DNA from: Laetiporus sulphureus 93-53
Taxonomy: Eukaryota > Basidiomycota > Agaricomycetes > Polyporales > Laetiporaceae
Direction of reading: 5' to 3'
Assembly: GCF_001632365.1 (NCBI RefSeq)
Contig: NW_024468527.1
Span: forward strand, 266,440 to 330,439
Length of the DNA: 64,000 bases
In this document: piece after piece, positions 32,692-44,139 of the stretch
How positions within the stretch are numbered: the first letter of the stretch is position 1
Layout: every line of letters starts with the position of its first letter
Position numbers and translations under genes: made by a program
The notes under the pieces: model-generated
What the model was told of the DNA's origin: nothing
What the model saw: the letters and a program-made list of their open reading frames with translations, nothing else
Database searches by the model: none

Positions 32692-34427
32692 TCAGCTGCG
32701 GACAAGAAGTGGCATTTCCGACAGCCGGTCATGTTTCAAATTGCGCACCCACTCGTCAACGCTGCCCTTCTCGACTACCAGACCATGCTCGGACTGCAAG
32801 TGCCTGCGAAGATCATAAGCCCGACTGAATACGAATCGGCAGCAACCGCCGCTTTGGCCGCTGGCCGACGTTGGCACCTCATTTAGGACGAACGAAGGAG
32901 GCAGAGTCGGGTATGGGCACTGCAAGTTGGCAGGATTCTTGAAACGGGTCTGTGAGCGTGTTTGGTATGCATGTCCTGTGATGAAATCGATGCTCAACGC
33001 CGTCTTGCGATGTTCCTCCGCGCTTACATCACCGTCAGATTCTTGATCTGTTTGTGTGTCAGACTCGGAACTCGACGGAGACTTTGCGCGGTGGATTTTG
33101 GCGACATGCCGCTGGAGGAGGTGCTTGTAACCGAACGCACGACGGCAATCCGCATGCGGACAGATGAAATCTCGGCGACCGAGATGACTGACATTATGGT
33201 GACTGGTGAGAGCCTTTTTCTGCATCAGATGTGAGTCTCAAGCCTAGCGAAGAGGCGCATGATTTGATTCGCACAGATTTGAAGTCCTTTCCACAGCCTT
33301 CCTCAGCGCAGATCCAATCTCTGCCAACTTCCCCTCCTCTTCGCCGTTTTTTCGGTGTTTCTCCATCCTCAGATGGGAGTGTCTCAGCAGCTGCGAGCTC
33401 AGCCTCGAGATCGCGCTCGGAATGTAGCTTCAGGTGGGCACGGAGTCCCTTCTGTGCAGCAAACGCCTTTCCGTTGCAGGATGGGTACGGGCAAGTGGGC
33501 GGGTGAGACGCCCGCATGTGATGCTGAAGAGTCGACCAGGTTTGGAAATATGTAGGGGCTGAACCCGGTGCGGGCAGACACGACTCGTGGACGCAAGTGT
33601 AGCGTTTCTCTGCGGACAACTTTGAATGAGAGATCCTGCAAAATCGACGCGAGATGCAGCTCACCGGTGTGGGTTTTGGCATGGGCCCGGAGCTTCTGGT
33701 TGGTAAGAAATGATTTTGTGCACTCAGGATGTTCACACCGGTAAGGCTTAGTCCCTTGAAGGGCGTGATTTGTGCAAACATGCTCCCTCAATTGATGATG
33801 TTTCCCGAAGGAGGCCTGACAGGTAGGTTCCGTACACTATCCATGGCAGGCGATTTCAGCGGGAGGAGAAGTTTAGCGAGCACAAGCTAACCTTGAAAGG
33901 TTTTTCCCCCTTGTGCAGCTGCTGGTGCACGCGTAGATGCTGTGACGTCCAGAAGCGCTTTTCACAACCAGGTTCATCGCAAACCAAAGGTTTCGCAGAA
34001 TCGGGTTGATGCGTCCGCGCATGTGCTTGTAGATGGCTGTCGCGTAGATATGTATTCTTACATACATGACAAATGAACGGCCTCTGGAGCAGGTTGAGAT
34101 ACAGTACAACGTTCGTGTAAACAAAGTACGTACATCTCCTGTATGTGATCGTTCATGCTCGGCCAGGCGCGACGGTTTGGAGTATGCTTTCCCACATCCC
34201 TCATGTGTGCACTGGTACGACTTGTTCCTAATTTTCTTGATTTGCTTTGCATGGAGTGACGCCGAAGATGACGAGGAAATTTGAGGAACAGGCTCGAACT
34301 CGGATTCCGACTGAGAGCGATAGCTTGGAGACGGTGAAGACGGCACACGGAGAACGAGTGATGCAGCACCTCTCTTGCGCTTTCGGAGCACAACCGTTGT
34401 GCTTGCTGGGGCAACAGTGCTCACCAT
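32692..34427 (-). CDS. transcription factor IIIA (C2H2 zinc-finger protein)
   Basis: TFIIIA binds the internal control region of 5S rRNA genes, recruits TFIIIC/TFIIIB and Pol III, and binds 5S rRNA. Predicted exons are 34427-34134, 34083-33892, 33836-33665, 33609-33275 and 33219-32692 (506 aa, phases consistent). After a basic serine-rich leader come about nine C2H2 fingers: CTHEGCGKAYSKPSRLAEH, CHVCKNTYLRDSHLQAH, CDEPGCEKRFWTSQHLRVH, CTEPTCQASFGKHHQLREH, CEHPECTKSFLTNQKLRAH, two more variant fingers, CAEEGCGKDF joined across an intron, and CPHADCRRAFGYKHLLQRH. A separate C-terminal finger ends ..YDLRRHLQSEH. The last fingers with YKHLLQRH are typical of fungal TFIIIA (S. pombe sfc2, yeast TFC2/PZF1). 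Confidence 0.88.
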
Positions 34428-36173
34428 GTTTTGAGAACTTTCATGGATTGCAGATCATTGCACCATGGGGCCAGGCAAACAGACGCTCGCAGTGGACGAA
34501 AAGTTAGAATAGAAGCGCCGGCCGCACTCCGGGAGGACCAGCGCAAATCCCCCCAGAGCCTCGATCCCGCTGAAGCTCGATATGGGGTCTCGAAAATGGT
34601 CCGAAATGGGGTATTTTGGACTGAACCTCGTTCCAAAAGGGGGCAATATGGGGTAGATTTGGGATCCAACCTCAAAACATCGTAAAAACTCGTTAAAATG
34701 GTTAGGAGTTGTATAAAATTGTTACAATTGTTGAAAACCGTAAAACATCGTTAAAACACCATTCCGACCTATTTTGACACTTTAGCGCGCTGTGATTCAT
34801 TGTTACAAGTCATTTTGGGGTGATTGTAATTATGTGGTATAATATAAGTATCTCAGGCTACTGTTAATTTACATAACAGTAAGGTTCCGGGGGACCCATC
34901 GTCAGTGGGAAGTGGGGTCAGTCGGGATCGAACCTGCGCCCGCGATGGTCCCATATTTTGGATCCAACATTTTTGGCCGCAGGGGGGTCGGATTTGGGGT
35001 ATTGGCATCAAACATTTCACCGGGGGGTCTCCGGGATCGAGGCTCTTGGGGGATTTGCGGGGGTCCTATTCCGGGCCAATTGGCTGGATGGCGACAGAAA
35101 TCATCGCCCTGGTAGAAGATCGGCCCTTTCCTAGGTTTCATGCAGGAAATCAATCACACAAGCCCACTTTCTATCAATTATCTCGGCAAGAATGTCTGCT
35201 AGCCTCATAATGTGTGATTGGGCAGTGTGCGCACGAAATTAAGCTACCAGGCTGAAGACCATTGTCATTGAACTAATGAAATCCCTGACATTCATTTACA
35301 GAAAACATTCTGAGGAACCTTGTTCTAATTATCGATCATGGAAACCGACAATGCACTCCTAGGCAGCTTCCTTGAAAACATTGTCATGACGTCTCTGATA
35401 GCTGCAGGAGTATGAAGTATAAGCACTCACGCTTACATACAAGGGTTAGAGGAGTAACGCAGCTCTCACAGAGAGTGTTTTCAAATTCAATCAAAGAAAG
35501 CAACTGGTCAACAACCTTGTTGTTCCAAGCTCAAGCTAACGAAGTTCAAGCTTCGAGGCGCAACCTGGCACAACTCGGAAGTTGTGGCCACACCATACGA
35601 CCACGTGACCGCGTATACCACCTGACATTGGAGAAGCGACGGCGCGTCTCTTTCACAATTCCTTCTGCGCTGAGATCCATATGCTGGCTAACGAGCGATG
35701 GATAGCGCTTTCACTAGTCTACTAGGCACTACCCCTCAAATTAGCTAAGATCAAAATGATTCGAGATGGTTCTGGCTGCTGACTCAAGTTTCACCGTCTG
35801 ACCGTCGTTTTAGTCGAGCCTGAGGAAGACGAGGACTTGAACATGCTCAGACTCAATGAATGAATACCTCATTGGTGGGAAACTTTATGATCTGATCCGC
35901 ATTTGAGTGACTGGCTGTTTGGGTATGTCCTGGTTTGCCTTTGGGGCTGGCAGGCATCGATGTTCTTCTGTTGGCACCGGTCAGGATTGCAACATGCGGC
36001 GGAGCTCTCCAGTGTCAGCCTCTTGGGCTTATATTCAGCTGTCGTCCTTGGGCGGTAGTCTCCGTTCTCCCTGCGACAGCCGGACTATACTCTGAGGCTT
36101 CTGGCAAGCCGAGCACTGGATTCTTTTGTTCAATCTTCACTCGAATTTGCTTCAGCAGTATCTTACCATCGCC
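34428..36173. other. intergenic region, mostly non-coding
   Basis: No gene is recognised in about 1.7 kb. It includes an inverted repeat (34543-35066, listed separately), an A/T-rich stretch at 34680-34860 with repeated CGTTAAAA words, and from 35.9 kb the probable promoter of the polysaccharide lyase. Confidence 0.5.
34543..35066. repeat. short inverted repeat, ~26-36 bp arms
   Basis: GCAAATCCCCCCAGAGCCTC.. at 34543-34568 returns inverted at 35033-35058 with one mismatch, and the similarity extends loosely to GGTCCT beyond. The DNA in between is G-rich and includes GGGATCGAACC, which resembles a reversed tRNA B box without a tRNA fold. Confidence 0.5.
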
Positions 36174-38510
36174 ATGCGTAGAATTAATGCAATTGCCGCA
36201 GGTACTGTGGCGATGATGGTCATTGTCGTTGCTGGTACGTCCTTCTTACCTCATCCACGAGTGCAGCCTTGAGCAGCGCACCTCAGCCGATTCGAACGAC
36301 TGGGTGAACGTCAACTATGTGCTTAAGCAAGGCAGTAGTTCTGGGTCGAGTGACACTGCAAGTTCCCGGAAGAGTATCGTCAGCAGTGCTGGCAGTTCTG
36401 CAAAGTCCGGGCCGTGGAGTACGTCCTCCTTAATCTGCTGTCCGATGAGTGACTGACTCTGATGGCAGCTGTTGTGGACAAGGGAAGCGTAGCCCCTCCA
36501 AGCGAAGATCCCCAGGACTATCTGAGCTGGGCACCATAGTACGTGTAAATTGACTGTACAAAGATTTGTCCATTGAGCCTTTACGGTAGCCACTGGCCTG
36601 ATTGTAACTGGTGTTCGAAAGGCACAACACATCTGTCCAATCCGGGCTCGGACGATGGCGGCGATGACGGAGATGACTCTAGCGATGAATCTGATGATAG
36701 CCCTGACGATGCAGATCCGGACTCTGATCCGAGTACCGATTCCGACCCGTACGACGATGGGGACGATGACAGTCTGGCTCTTCTCATCGTCAGAGAGCAT
36801 TCAGACATATCCTCAAAGCGAAGCAGAGGCATCTTCGGCTCACATCGTCGCATGAGGAAAGTCAAACGAGCGTCCTCGGTGGATCTGCAACATATCAGAC
36901 GAGACGATGGGCTGCCTGCTGGCGACCCGTCGACGACCGACACTACTTTGTTACCGACAGCCGAGGTCTCAGCGCTGCTCAATGATACCTCAGCGCTTCC
37001 TACACCGACCGACAACGTCTCTCAGCTTAGCCTTGCAACTGATAGTACATCAAGTTCAATCGGCACCGTGGCGGGGACACCAGCTCCGGCTCAGGCCCCA
37101 GCAAAGACAAGCCAAGGAAGCAAGTCGTCATGTACGCCATCACCCACGAAGTCGTTGGCCCCGAGCGCAAGTATGTCAAGCTTCGTATAACGTGGTATTA
37201 GCTCACGAACGTTTCCTACCAGCTTGGACGACATGTCCGTATAAAGTCCACGACGGCAAGGTCAATCCAGATGTGCGAACCCTCCCGGACTCTCCGGCGG
37301 TGGTCAGCATGTCCCAGTCCGTGCTATACAACAGTCTCGCCTATGCTATGCAGAAGACCAGCGCATACTCTCAAAGCGCAGCTTCTTTCATTGACGCGTT
37401 CTTCCTGTCGTCCAAGACTGGCATGCATCCCAACATGAACTTCGGACAGATGGTGCGAGGCCCGGGCAAGGATCATCAAGTCGGTACATTCACTGGCATT
37501 CTCGATTTGCGCGGGCTGGTCAAGGTTGTGAACGGTATTCAGTTGCTGAAGGCTGCCGGAAGCCCCGACTGGACGTCAGCCAGAGACAAGGAGATGACAA
37601 GTTGGATGAACCAGTACATAACGTGGCTGCAGACAAGTGACATTGGCAAGCAGACCGCATCCACGCCTAAGTAAGCACTTCCGCGTATGCATATATATAT
37701 TGGCAATGAGATGATCGATGCTCCTTGCAGCAACCACTTCACCTTCTACACCAGCCAGATTGCCGCTGCAAAGCTATATGTAGGTGACACCAATGGCGCG
37801 ATGACTGCTCTTCAAAACTATTTCTCGAATCAATACCTGGATCAGGTCGCTGCTTCTGGGGAACAACCCTTCGAGGCCGTCAGGACAAGGCCTTACCATT
37901 ACAGGTGCTTCAATCTGGAAGCTATGATCGTAAGTAGCGCTCCTCATACTGCAACGTCTACTATATTCAAATGTCTATCCAGACCAATGCGAAGATAGGC
38001 GATCAACTTGGGCTCAACCTGTGGAGCGCGAAGTCCAAGTATGGCGCGACTATCCAAACTGCTCTCGACTACGTGATGGGTCTAAGCCCTGGCAGTGAGG
38101 CAGTTTCAGACATCTTCCCTCATGTCGCTGCTGTGGCCGCGGCATACGGAGACCCAAAAGGGAAGTATGCTGCGTTCCTCCAGAAGCAGGTCAGCACCTA
38201 CAAGAGCACGCCGTTCTATTTCTACGATCAAACCGCCGCATTGCCAAACTCGCCTGCCGCTCATTCCACGCACAAGCGGGGAGTCGACGAACGATTGGGG
38301 GAAACGCTGTCAACGGTCTCTGGCACAGAAGACTTCGTTAAAGACGCCGCCATCACCGCCGCAGATATTGCTTTCGAATGTCCTGCTGTGTTTACGGTGT
38401 CTCCAAGAGTCGAGATTGACAATGGTATTTACGTGACCTGCGATGAGCTGAAGCCGTTCTACGAGATATCCATACCCTTTGGCACCAACACTTCTGCGCT
38501 TGTTGTCTGA
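36174..38510 (+). CDS. secreted alginate-lyase-fold polysaccharide lyase (PF05426/PL38-like)
   Basis: A secreted enzyme expected to cleave uronic-acid polysaccharides by beta-elimination. Predicted exons are 36174-36234, 36287-36418, 36469-36538, 36590-37170, 37223-37670, 37731-37929 and 37983-38510 (672 aa, phases consistent). It begins with a signal peptide (MRRINAIAAGTVAMMVIVVA). The catalytic (alpha/alpha) barrel opens with SEDPQDYLSWAPYHWPDCNW. A ~190-residue Asp/Ser/Thr-rich insert (DDGGDDGDDSSDESDDSP..) then interrupts it before TTCPYKVHDGKVNPDVRTL. The core resumes with NFGQMVRGPGKDHQVGTFTG, NNHFTFYTSQIAAAKL and GEQPFEAVRTRPYHYRCF, whose Asn-His and Arg/His/Tyr residues are the likely catalytic ones. 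The C-terminal ~60 residues are less conserved. The true substrate cannot be told from sequence. Confidence 0.85.
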
Positions 38511-38739
38511 TTTCTTTCTAAATCAATAATACATTGTACATGTTCGTGCGCATTTGTTGAGCGGATACAAACAGCAGAGCATATGGCACGCGCAGCGATT
38601 CGTGAGCGCTTTACATATCCGGCAACACAGCAAACAGGCAGTAACAACAACTGGCGGTCAACCGGAATCACCCTCCACGCGGTTCTCGTTACGCCACCGC
38701 TATCCGCCCTTCTAAGCCCCTTCCCTGCATCCTGTAGAC

Positions 38740-39861
38740 ATGGCCGACGGTGCTTCAGGCTCAACAGAACGCTCTGTGCAAGTCAAGCTGGTCTTATTAG
38801 GTGAGATTGGTTACTACAATGACTGTGCAGTGAAATCTCGCGCCATCGTCTGCTGCTCGTAACTTGCTCGAACGCAAAGAACCATGTCATGACAGGGCAT
38901 CTGTTTACAAGTCGATTCATTGAACGATATTTATCTGGGTGCAAGACGTGGTGCTGATATGATTTGCAGGCGAGGCCGCTGTGGGGAAGTCGTCCGTAGT
39001 GCTGCGATTCGTAAGTCAACTGGCTCATGCGCTACCATTATACCTTCCTGATGCACTGTGAAGGTCAACAATGAGTTCCAACCCAACAAGGAGCCTACGA
39101 TTGGTGCCGCATTCCTGACGCAGAAATGTCGCCTCGAGGATCGTATCCTACGATATGAGATCTGGGATACGGCCGGCCAGGAACGATTCCACTCTCTTGC
39201 TGTGGGTTACCTCGTTACGACTGCTGTCATCACAAACTGATGTCTTGTACGTTTTGCAATAGCCCATGTACTATCGCAATGCTCAAGCTGCTGTAGTTGT
39301 CTACGATGTCACGAAGGCATCCAGTCTCGAGAAGGCGAAGACATGGGTGAAGGAGCTGCAGAGACAAGCCAACCCCAACATTGTCATCGCCCTCGCTGGA
39401 AACAAAGTCGACCTTGTACAACCCTCTCCGACGTCATCATCCCCCACACCAAACCTCGATGGTGAGGAAGAGGCTGACGATGCGACTGCCACCCCCGGAG
39501 AGAACGCTGAGTCTCAGGGTGGAGAAGCGGAGAGTCTCAGGCAGGTTCCTCGCGAAGAGGCCGAGGCATATGCCCAGGAAGCTGGTCTCCTCTTCTTTGA
39601 GACGAGTGCGAAGACCGGCGAGGGAGTTGTAGAGATATTCACGGAAATTGGTGAGATATTATCCCTGCGTTGGCGATTTAAACTGACACCGACATCCTCT
39701 GGAACCTGATAGCCAAGAAGATTCCCATCGACCAGATCCTCGCTTCCTCTCGCGGAGGAACTGGTCGTCCAGGCGCTACTGGTCGTCCAGGCACTGCGCA
39801 GGAGGGCGGCGTCAACCTAGAGCAGAACGCCGCTCAGAACAAGGACGCCTGCAACTGCTGA
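38740..39861 (+). CDS. Rab5-type small GTPase (Vps21/Ypt5)
   Basis: A GTP switch controlling fusion of early endosomes and vacuolar protein sorting. Predicted exons are 38740-38800, 38970-39010, 39064-39201, 39263-39650 and 39713-39861 (258 aa). G-motifs: [14 protein letters not shown] (P loop), [10 protein letters not shown] (switch I, Rab5-like), [18 protein letters not shown] (switch II), NKVDL and [10 protein letters not shown]. Between NKVDL and [11 protein letters not shown] it has an acidic, proline/serine-rich insert of about 40 residues ([20 protein letters not shown]). The C-terminus is a glycine-rich linker ending KDACNC, a CxC prenylation signal for geranylgeranylation and membrane attachment. 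Acceptor sites of introns 2 and 5 are the weakest. Confidence 0.9.
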
Positions 39862-40105
39862 TTGACGAGCGAATGCAGCATATATGCACGAACAGTTGGC
39901 AGCACCGTTTCATGATCACGACTGCGCTCTTTGTTACACTATTACCGTTATCTCTACGTTGTTGTGTTCTTCCGTCTGATCTATATGGTTTCCGTTTCGT
40001 ATTACATGTATTTGCTTACTATTACAGGCGAACTTCAGATCTCAGCATGCTGGTGCAGAACATCTAAATTAGAGCGGTGACCGATAGAAATGCGAAGCGG
40101 TAGAG

Positions 40106-42140
40106 TCAGTGTGAATGATGGACCAAGTCCATGTACGGAGGGGGTCCGGTCCCATGGTCCTGAGGTACATCGCTGTAAGGCACACGATAAGGCGGAGGAG
40201 CATGTGCGTGAGACTCAGTATCGTCGTGATTCGGTGGAGAATGAATGGAGTGTTCCCTAGGAGGCGTAGCAAGATGTGGCGCAGGAGTGTGGTGGACTCC
40301 TGATGGGCCACGGAAATCGGAGTCGATGGATGGCGGTGGATCAGAAGGGTCGTCCATTGGTGGAGGCGGAGGCGGTGGCGGTCCATCACACAAATCCTCC
40401 TCGACATGCTCCAAACCCAGCGCGAGCCCCAGCGCCTCAATCGCTACGTTAGCGTTGAGGTTCGCGAGGCCTGTCACGTCCGTATCTCGCGACGCCATCT
40501 CGACCGTAGGAGGCGGCGTGAACGAGCGATCCATATCCGCATAGCCATCGAATTGCTCTGATGGCGGGAAACCGAAGAGCGTTCCCTCGCCTTCAATGGC
40601 AAAGTCAGGCCCCGATGGCGGTGGCGTCATGGAAGGATCCTCTGCAGAGGGCACGAAAATCTCGTGCTCGGATTCGAGGAAAGTAGGAAGCCGCGAGGAG
40701 GTGGAGGCTTCAGGTTCGGCTGTGGAGAACGGCGGGGGTGCTTCCCGTTCCTCGAACGGAGGAGGCGCACCGCCATGAATGCTAGGCCCTGCCACTCCTC
40801 CGTCGTATTGCGGCGCGTCGGCGTCGTCCGCTCTAATAGTCCGTGCAGGGGGGCGATCATGCTTCTTGTAGTAAGCATTGTCCAACGACTCCTCGAGCTC
40901 CGGTAGCGGGGCTGTAGGAGGAAGAAGGGTGATGGGCATTGACAACACCGATATGCGCTCGGTACGACTATGCATGTGCATGAACGCCACACGAATGCGC
41001 AGACTAAACGTCACAGAGTGCAGCAAGGTCGTCTGAGAGATCGAAGCACATTCGACGTTATCAGGAGGATAGAACTCTGCGGTGGGGAGATTCTGGCTGG
41101 GTTCGGCGAGCGGAGAATCCGTCGGCGAATGTATGATGAGTCGGATGCGTATTGGACGCCTTGGGTGTAGTCGACATGAAGCACCCGACCATGCTATTAC
41201 TTTGCTGTCTTGAGGTGTGCGGGCGGAAGGCGCATAATCCACATCCTCAAACGACGTATCTCGGGCGATTGGACTCGTCACTTGAGAGAGCGTAGAGCCA
41301 CCATCTTTATCTGGCGGCGTCTCAACAGGAACGTCTGAGCTAAACGAAGAGCTTTGGTCTCTCTTGAGCTTGACGCACCGGACTAGCTCCGCGCGGACAT
41401 TGCGTAATCTCACCCCCTGCTGGACGACGAGCTCCCGCGGTGGCACAGGCACGGTCACGTAGACCGGCAACGGCTCGCCGACCTTGAACGTCCTCCGCGG
41501 CACCTGCACCTCCACGCGCATTGGCACCTCCAGCGACCGCGTCACCGGAGCGGGCGGACATGTCAACGTATGTGATGAATACCGCCGAGTGTGTACGGTT
41601 ATGGATTTCGTCAGGATGGGGTCACCGAATGCCGGAGCATATATATTCGCGGTGACGGTGTGCGTGAGCGAGGAATGTGGTGTGTGTATGCACTGGGGCG
41701 TATCCGGAGGGAGCGGGATCGCGAACGGGAAGCTTGCGCGCTGTACGGACGAACGAGCCTCTATGTCAGAGCTGGAGGATGAATGTAATACAACCTCCGA
41801 GGCCCCTAGTTCGATCTCTGCCTCATACGCAGATTCAACAGTGCGCAGGGACACAGTCCTGAGTGAGTCGGACGCCATCAGCATCATGCCAAGGACGGAG
41901 CAAGAGGGGGACGTACACTCGTTCATAGCGGAAAGTGTCAGCACACTTCAACTGCAGCTCGCCCTCGATGGCAGCGTGCTCGCCGTCTGCACCGAGGTAG
42001 CCCTTCTGGAAGCTTACGCCGTTTCCAGTCGGAATAATGAGAATCTGCGGTTCGATAGTCGCGCTGCCCGCCTCGGACAGCGCCTCTTCATCGTCCTGCG
42101 GGTCGACTGTATACGTCGGCGGAGGCTCTGTGGGCCCCAT
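40106..42140 (-). CDS. alpha-arrestin with PPxY motifs (ART-like)
   Basis: Alpha-arrestins link plasma-membrane transporters to the Rsp5/NEDD4 ubiquitin ligase for endocytosis. Predicted exons are 42140-41917 and 41858-40106 (658 aa); the 58-nt intron is bounded by GTACGT and CTCACTCAG. The start ATG 42140 (MGPTEPPPTYTVD) is the first in frame. Arrestin-N strands include VEAAIEGELQLKCAD-type sequence at the exon join and TVSLRTVESAYEAEIEL. Arrestin-C contains ITVHTRRYSSHTLTCPPAP, VEVQVPRRTFKVGEPLPVYV and HSVTFSLRIRVAF. The last ~200 residues are disordered and proline-rich, with two PPPY motifs (APPPYRVPY, GPPPYMDLV) at the extreme C-terminus, the expected WW-domain ligands. Confidence 0.85.
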
Positions 42141-43402
42141 GGCGGTTTGCGATGAGAATGGAGTTGGGCGTGGCTTTGGCTCGGAGATGTCCCAGATCAA
42201 GTGCACAGCGCCCCGTGCTCAGCCACCAAGCGGGATCTTATGTACAGGATATCTTGTAAGCTCCTTGCACATCGCTGTACGAGTCGATTGTGTTCGGTGC
42301 CGAGCGGACGGAGCATCTCATCTGCATCGCAGCAGGCAAGTGTTGGAGTAACCAGAATGGTCGAAGGACGGCGGAGGCACACGGCCGGATAATGTTACGT
42401 GAACATGATTCAATTGAATTAGCTATAGGTACACAGCTTTTGACAACAGTATAAATCCCGGTACGACAGGTATGAAGGAAAAGACAGACAACGACAGCAG
42501 GAATGCAGGGCAAAATCTCACTTTTCAGAAGAACAATTGTCCCCTAAGCTGCGACACACAGAGCCGACACGTCGTAGTCTCCCGTGGGCAGACGAGACAA
42601 TTCCTTCAACCTCCGCGGGAACGCTCCGGATATCCTTGACTAACACGTCGGACTAGTGCACAATGGTATCATGCCTTCTCTTGGCTACAATTTGACCTCC
42701 GAATGCATACCGTTTGGGTACATTAGTAGCCTTCTTATGGTGAAGCGACTGCGCTTTCAACAATGACCGACCAGTAGCATCGGTTTTCGCTGCTTATGAA
42801 CGGCATACACACAGACTGCTTTGCGTCACGAATCTATAGTGAGCGATCAGTCTTCACGACATCAACGCAGGCATTCTATACATCTTGTCTGGTAGACTAT
42901 TGCTTAGTGCCTCAGGATGTCTCCCAAATGCGTAAGGCGTAAAGGGCCAACAATCTTCAACAAGTGAATAGGGCTTGATAGAAGACTAAGTCAAGGAAAA
43001 GTTGATATCGGCTGCACTTTGACCTCGCACAACCATTGGTGAGGTAGACGAGGCTTCGATAGAGCCTACGTGTGCACGATCGGTGCAAGTGCTTCTGAGG
43101 ATTAACAGAAAGATAAGATACATTATGGACAGAGGCGGTCGTAAAACTCACTTCAAATGGACTGGAGACAAACGAGGAGAGATCTGCCTCCCATAGTGTA
43201 TGCATGATCATCCTGTCGCGTGAACGAGCTGGCAGAGTGCATGAGAGAGAGGATCGATGCCGGGTGCACGTTGACCCTGCGAAGCCATGGTACAATGGTA
43301 GAGCAGATTTGATCCAGCCGTTTGAGGAACTTGCACACATGCGATGACATCGATGGAACGTGGGGTATCTTGCATACATCTACTAGTACATGGGATATAT
43401 TA
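42141..43402. other. intergenic region
   Basis: No gene is recognised in about 1.26 kb between the arrestin start and the DUF1764 gene end. A minus-strand open frame near 43.0-43.4 kb has no family resemblance. Confidence 0.5.
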
Positions 43403-44002
43403 TCAGAAACCTAGAGCGTTGTCGTCAGCGTGGTCATAGTGCAGATACTTGGACTGCTCACAACACTGGCAATCAAACGGACATAATGGTGTGTCTTTTC
43501 GTGCGTCAGGTTATGTTGAGATTGCATACGGCACTGAAGATCCACTCACCACCACCCTCGTCGGTGATACCGAGCTCGTCCACCTTATATATAGCGAAGC
43601 CTTCCTCCGTCTTACGCCCTGCAGACGAACCGTTCGCAAGAGACAATCGGAGTACATACATAAGAACATACTAGGCCCGGAGCCTCTGGAGTCTTTGAAG
43701 CGCTCTTCTTCCTCCTTGTCAAGCTTGGGTTTCTTTGTCGACACCTTTACACTCTTGTGCACCTTCGCATCGCTCCTGTGAGAGACAGCAGCAGGCGTGC
43801 GGATAGATGGGTCGAGCACTGTCTCTGGTGCACGGCGTTTGGCAGGGTTTTCGTTCTTTGTGTCATCCTCAAGCTCGCGCTTCCTCTTCTCGCTCTTCTT
43901 TTTCTTCTTTTTCTTGTCAGCGTGAGATTCAGGCGGGAGTGCAGAAGCAGGGACAAGCTTGCCCTTGGAGGCAAAGATGTCGTCGATTTCCGAGGGAGGC
44001 AT
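43403..44002 (-). CDS. DUF1764 family protein
   Basis: A small conserved eukaryotic protein of unknown function. Predicted exons are 44002-43672, 43618-43550 and 43494-43403 (163 aa, phases consistent). Start ATG 44002 (MPPSEIDDIFASKGK) gives the family's EIDDIF opening. A long lysine-rich tract follows (DKKKKKKKSEKRKREL), which would serve as a nuclear signal. The conserved C-terminal signature is GPRRKTEEGFAIYKVDELG followed by GGDTPLCPFDCQCC, assembled across the two introns; its cysteines may bind metal. The gene is divergent from SWI1, with only about 140 bp between the starts, so the two probably share a promoter. Confidence 0.85.
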
Positions 44003-44139
44003 GAAGGACGCGGGTGCTGAGTCACGCGGGGCGGCTGTTGTCGTTTGCCGGAAGAGGACAACGCTGTCTTCGAGGCCGCGAAAGTCAGCGGAGCACACTC
44101 TTGGCTGCGCGTTCGAACGAGAAGCCGGCTAGCTGAATT

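Noticed and set aside
34915..34960. Possible tRNA gene on the minus strand because of GGTTCGATCCC
   Set aside because: The flanking bases do not form a T stem, and no A box, anticodon stem or acceptor stem could be drawn.
41484..42155. A plus-strand 223-codon frame opposite the arrestin gene
   Set aside because: The minus strand has the arrestin motifs, splice sites and PPxY tail; the plus frame has none.
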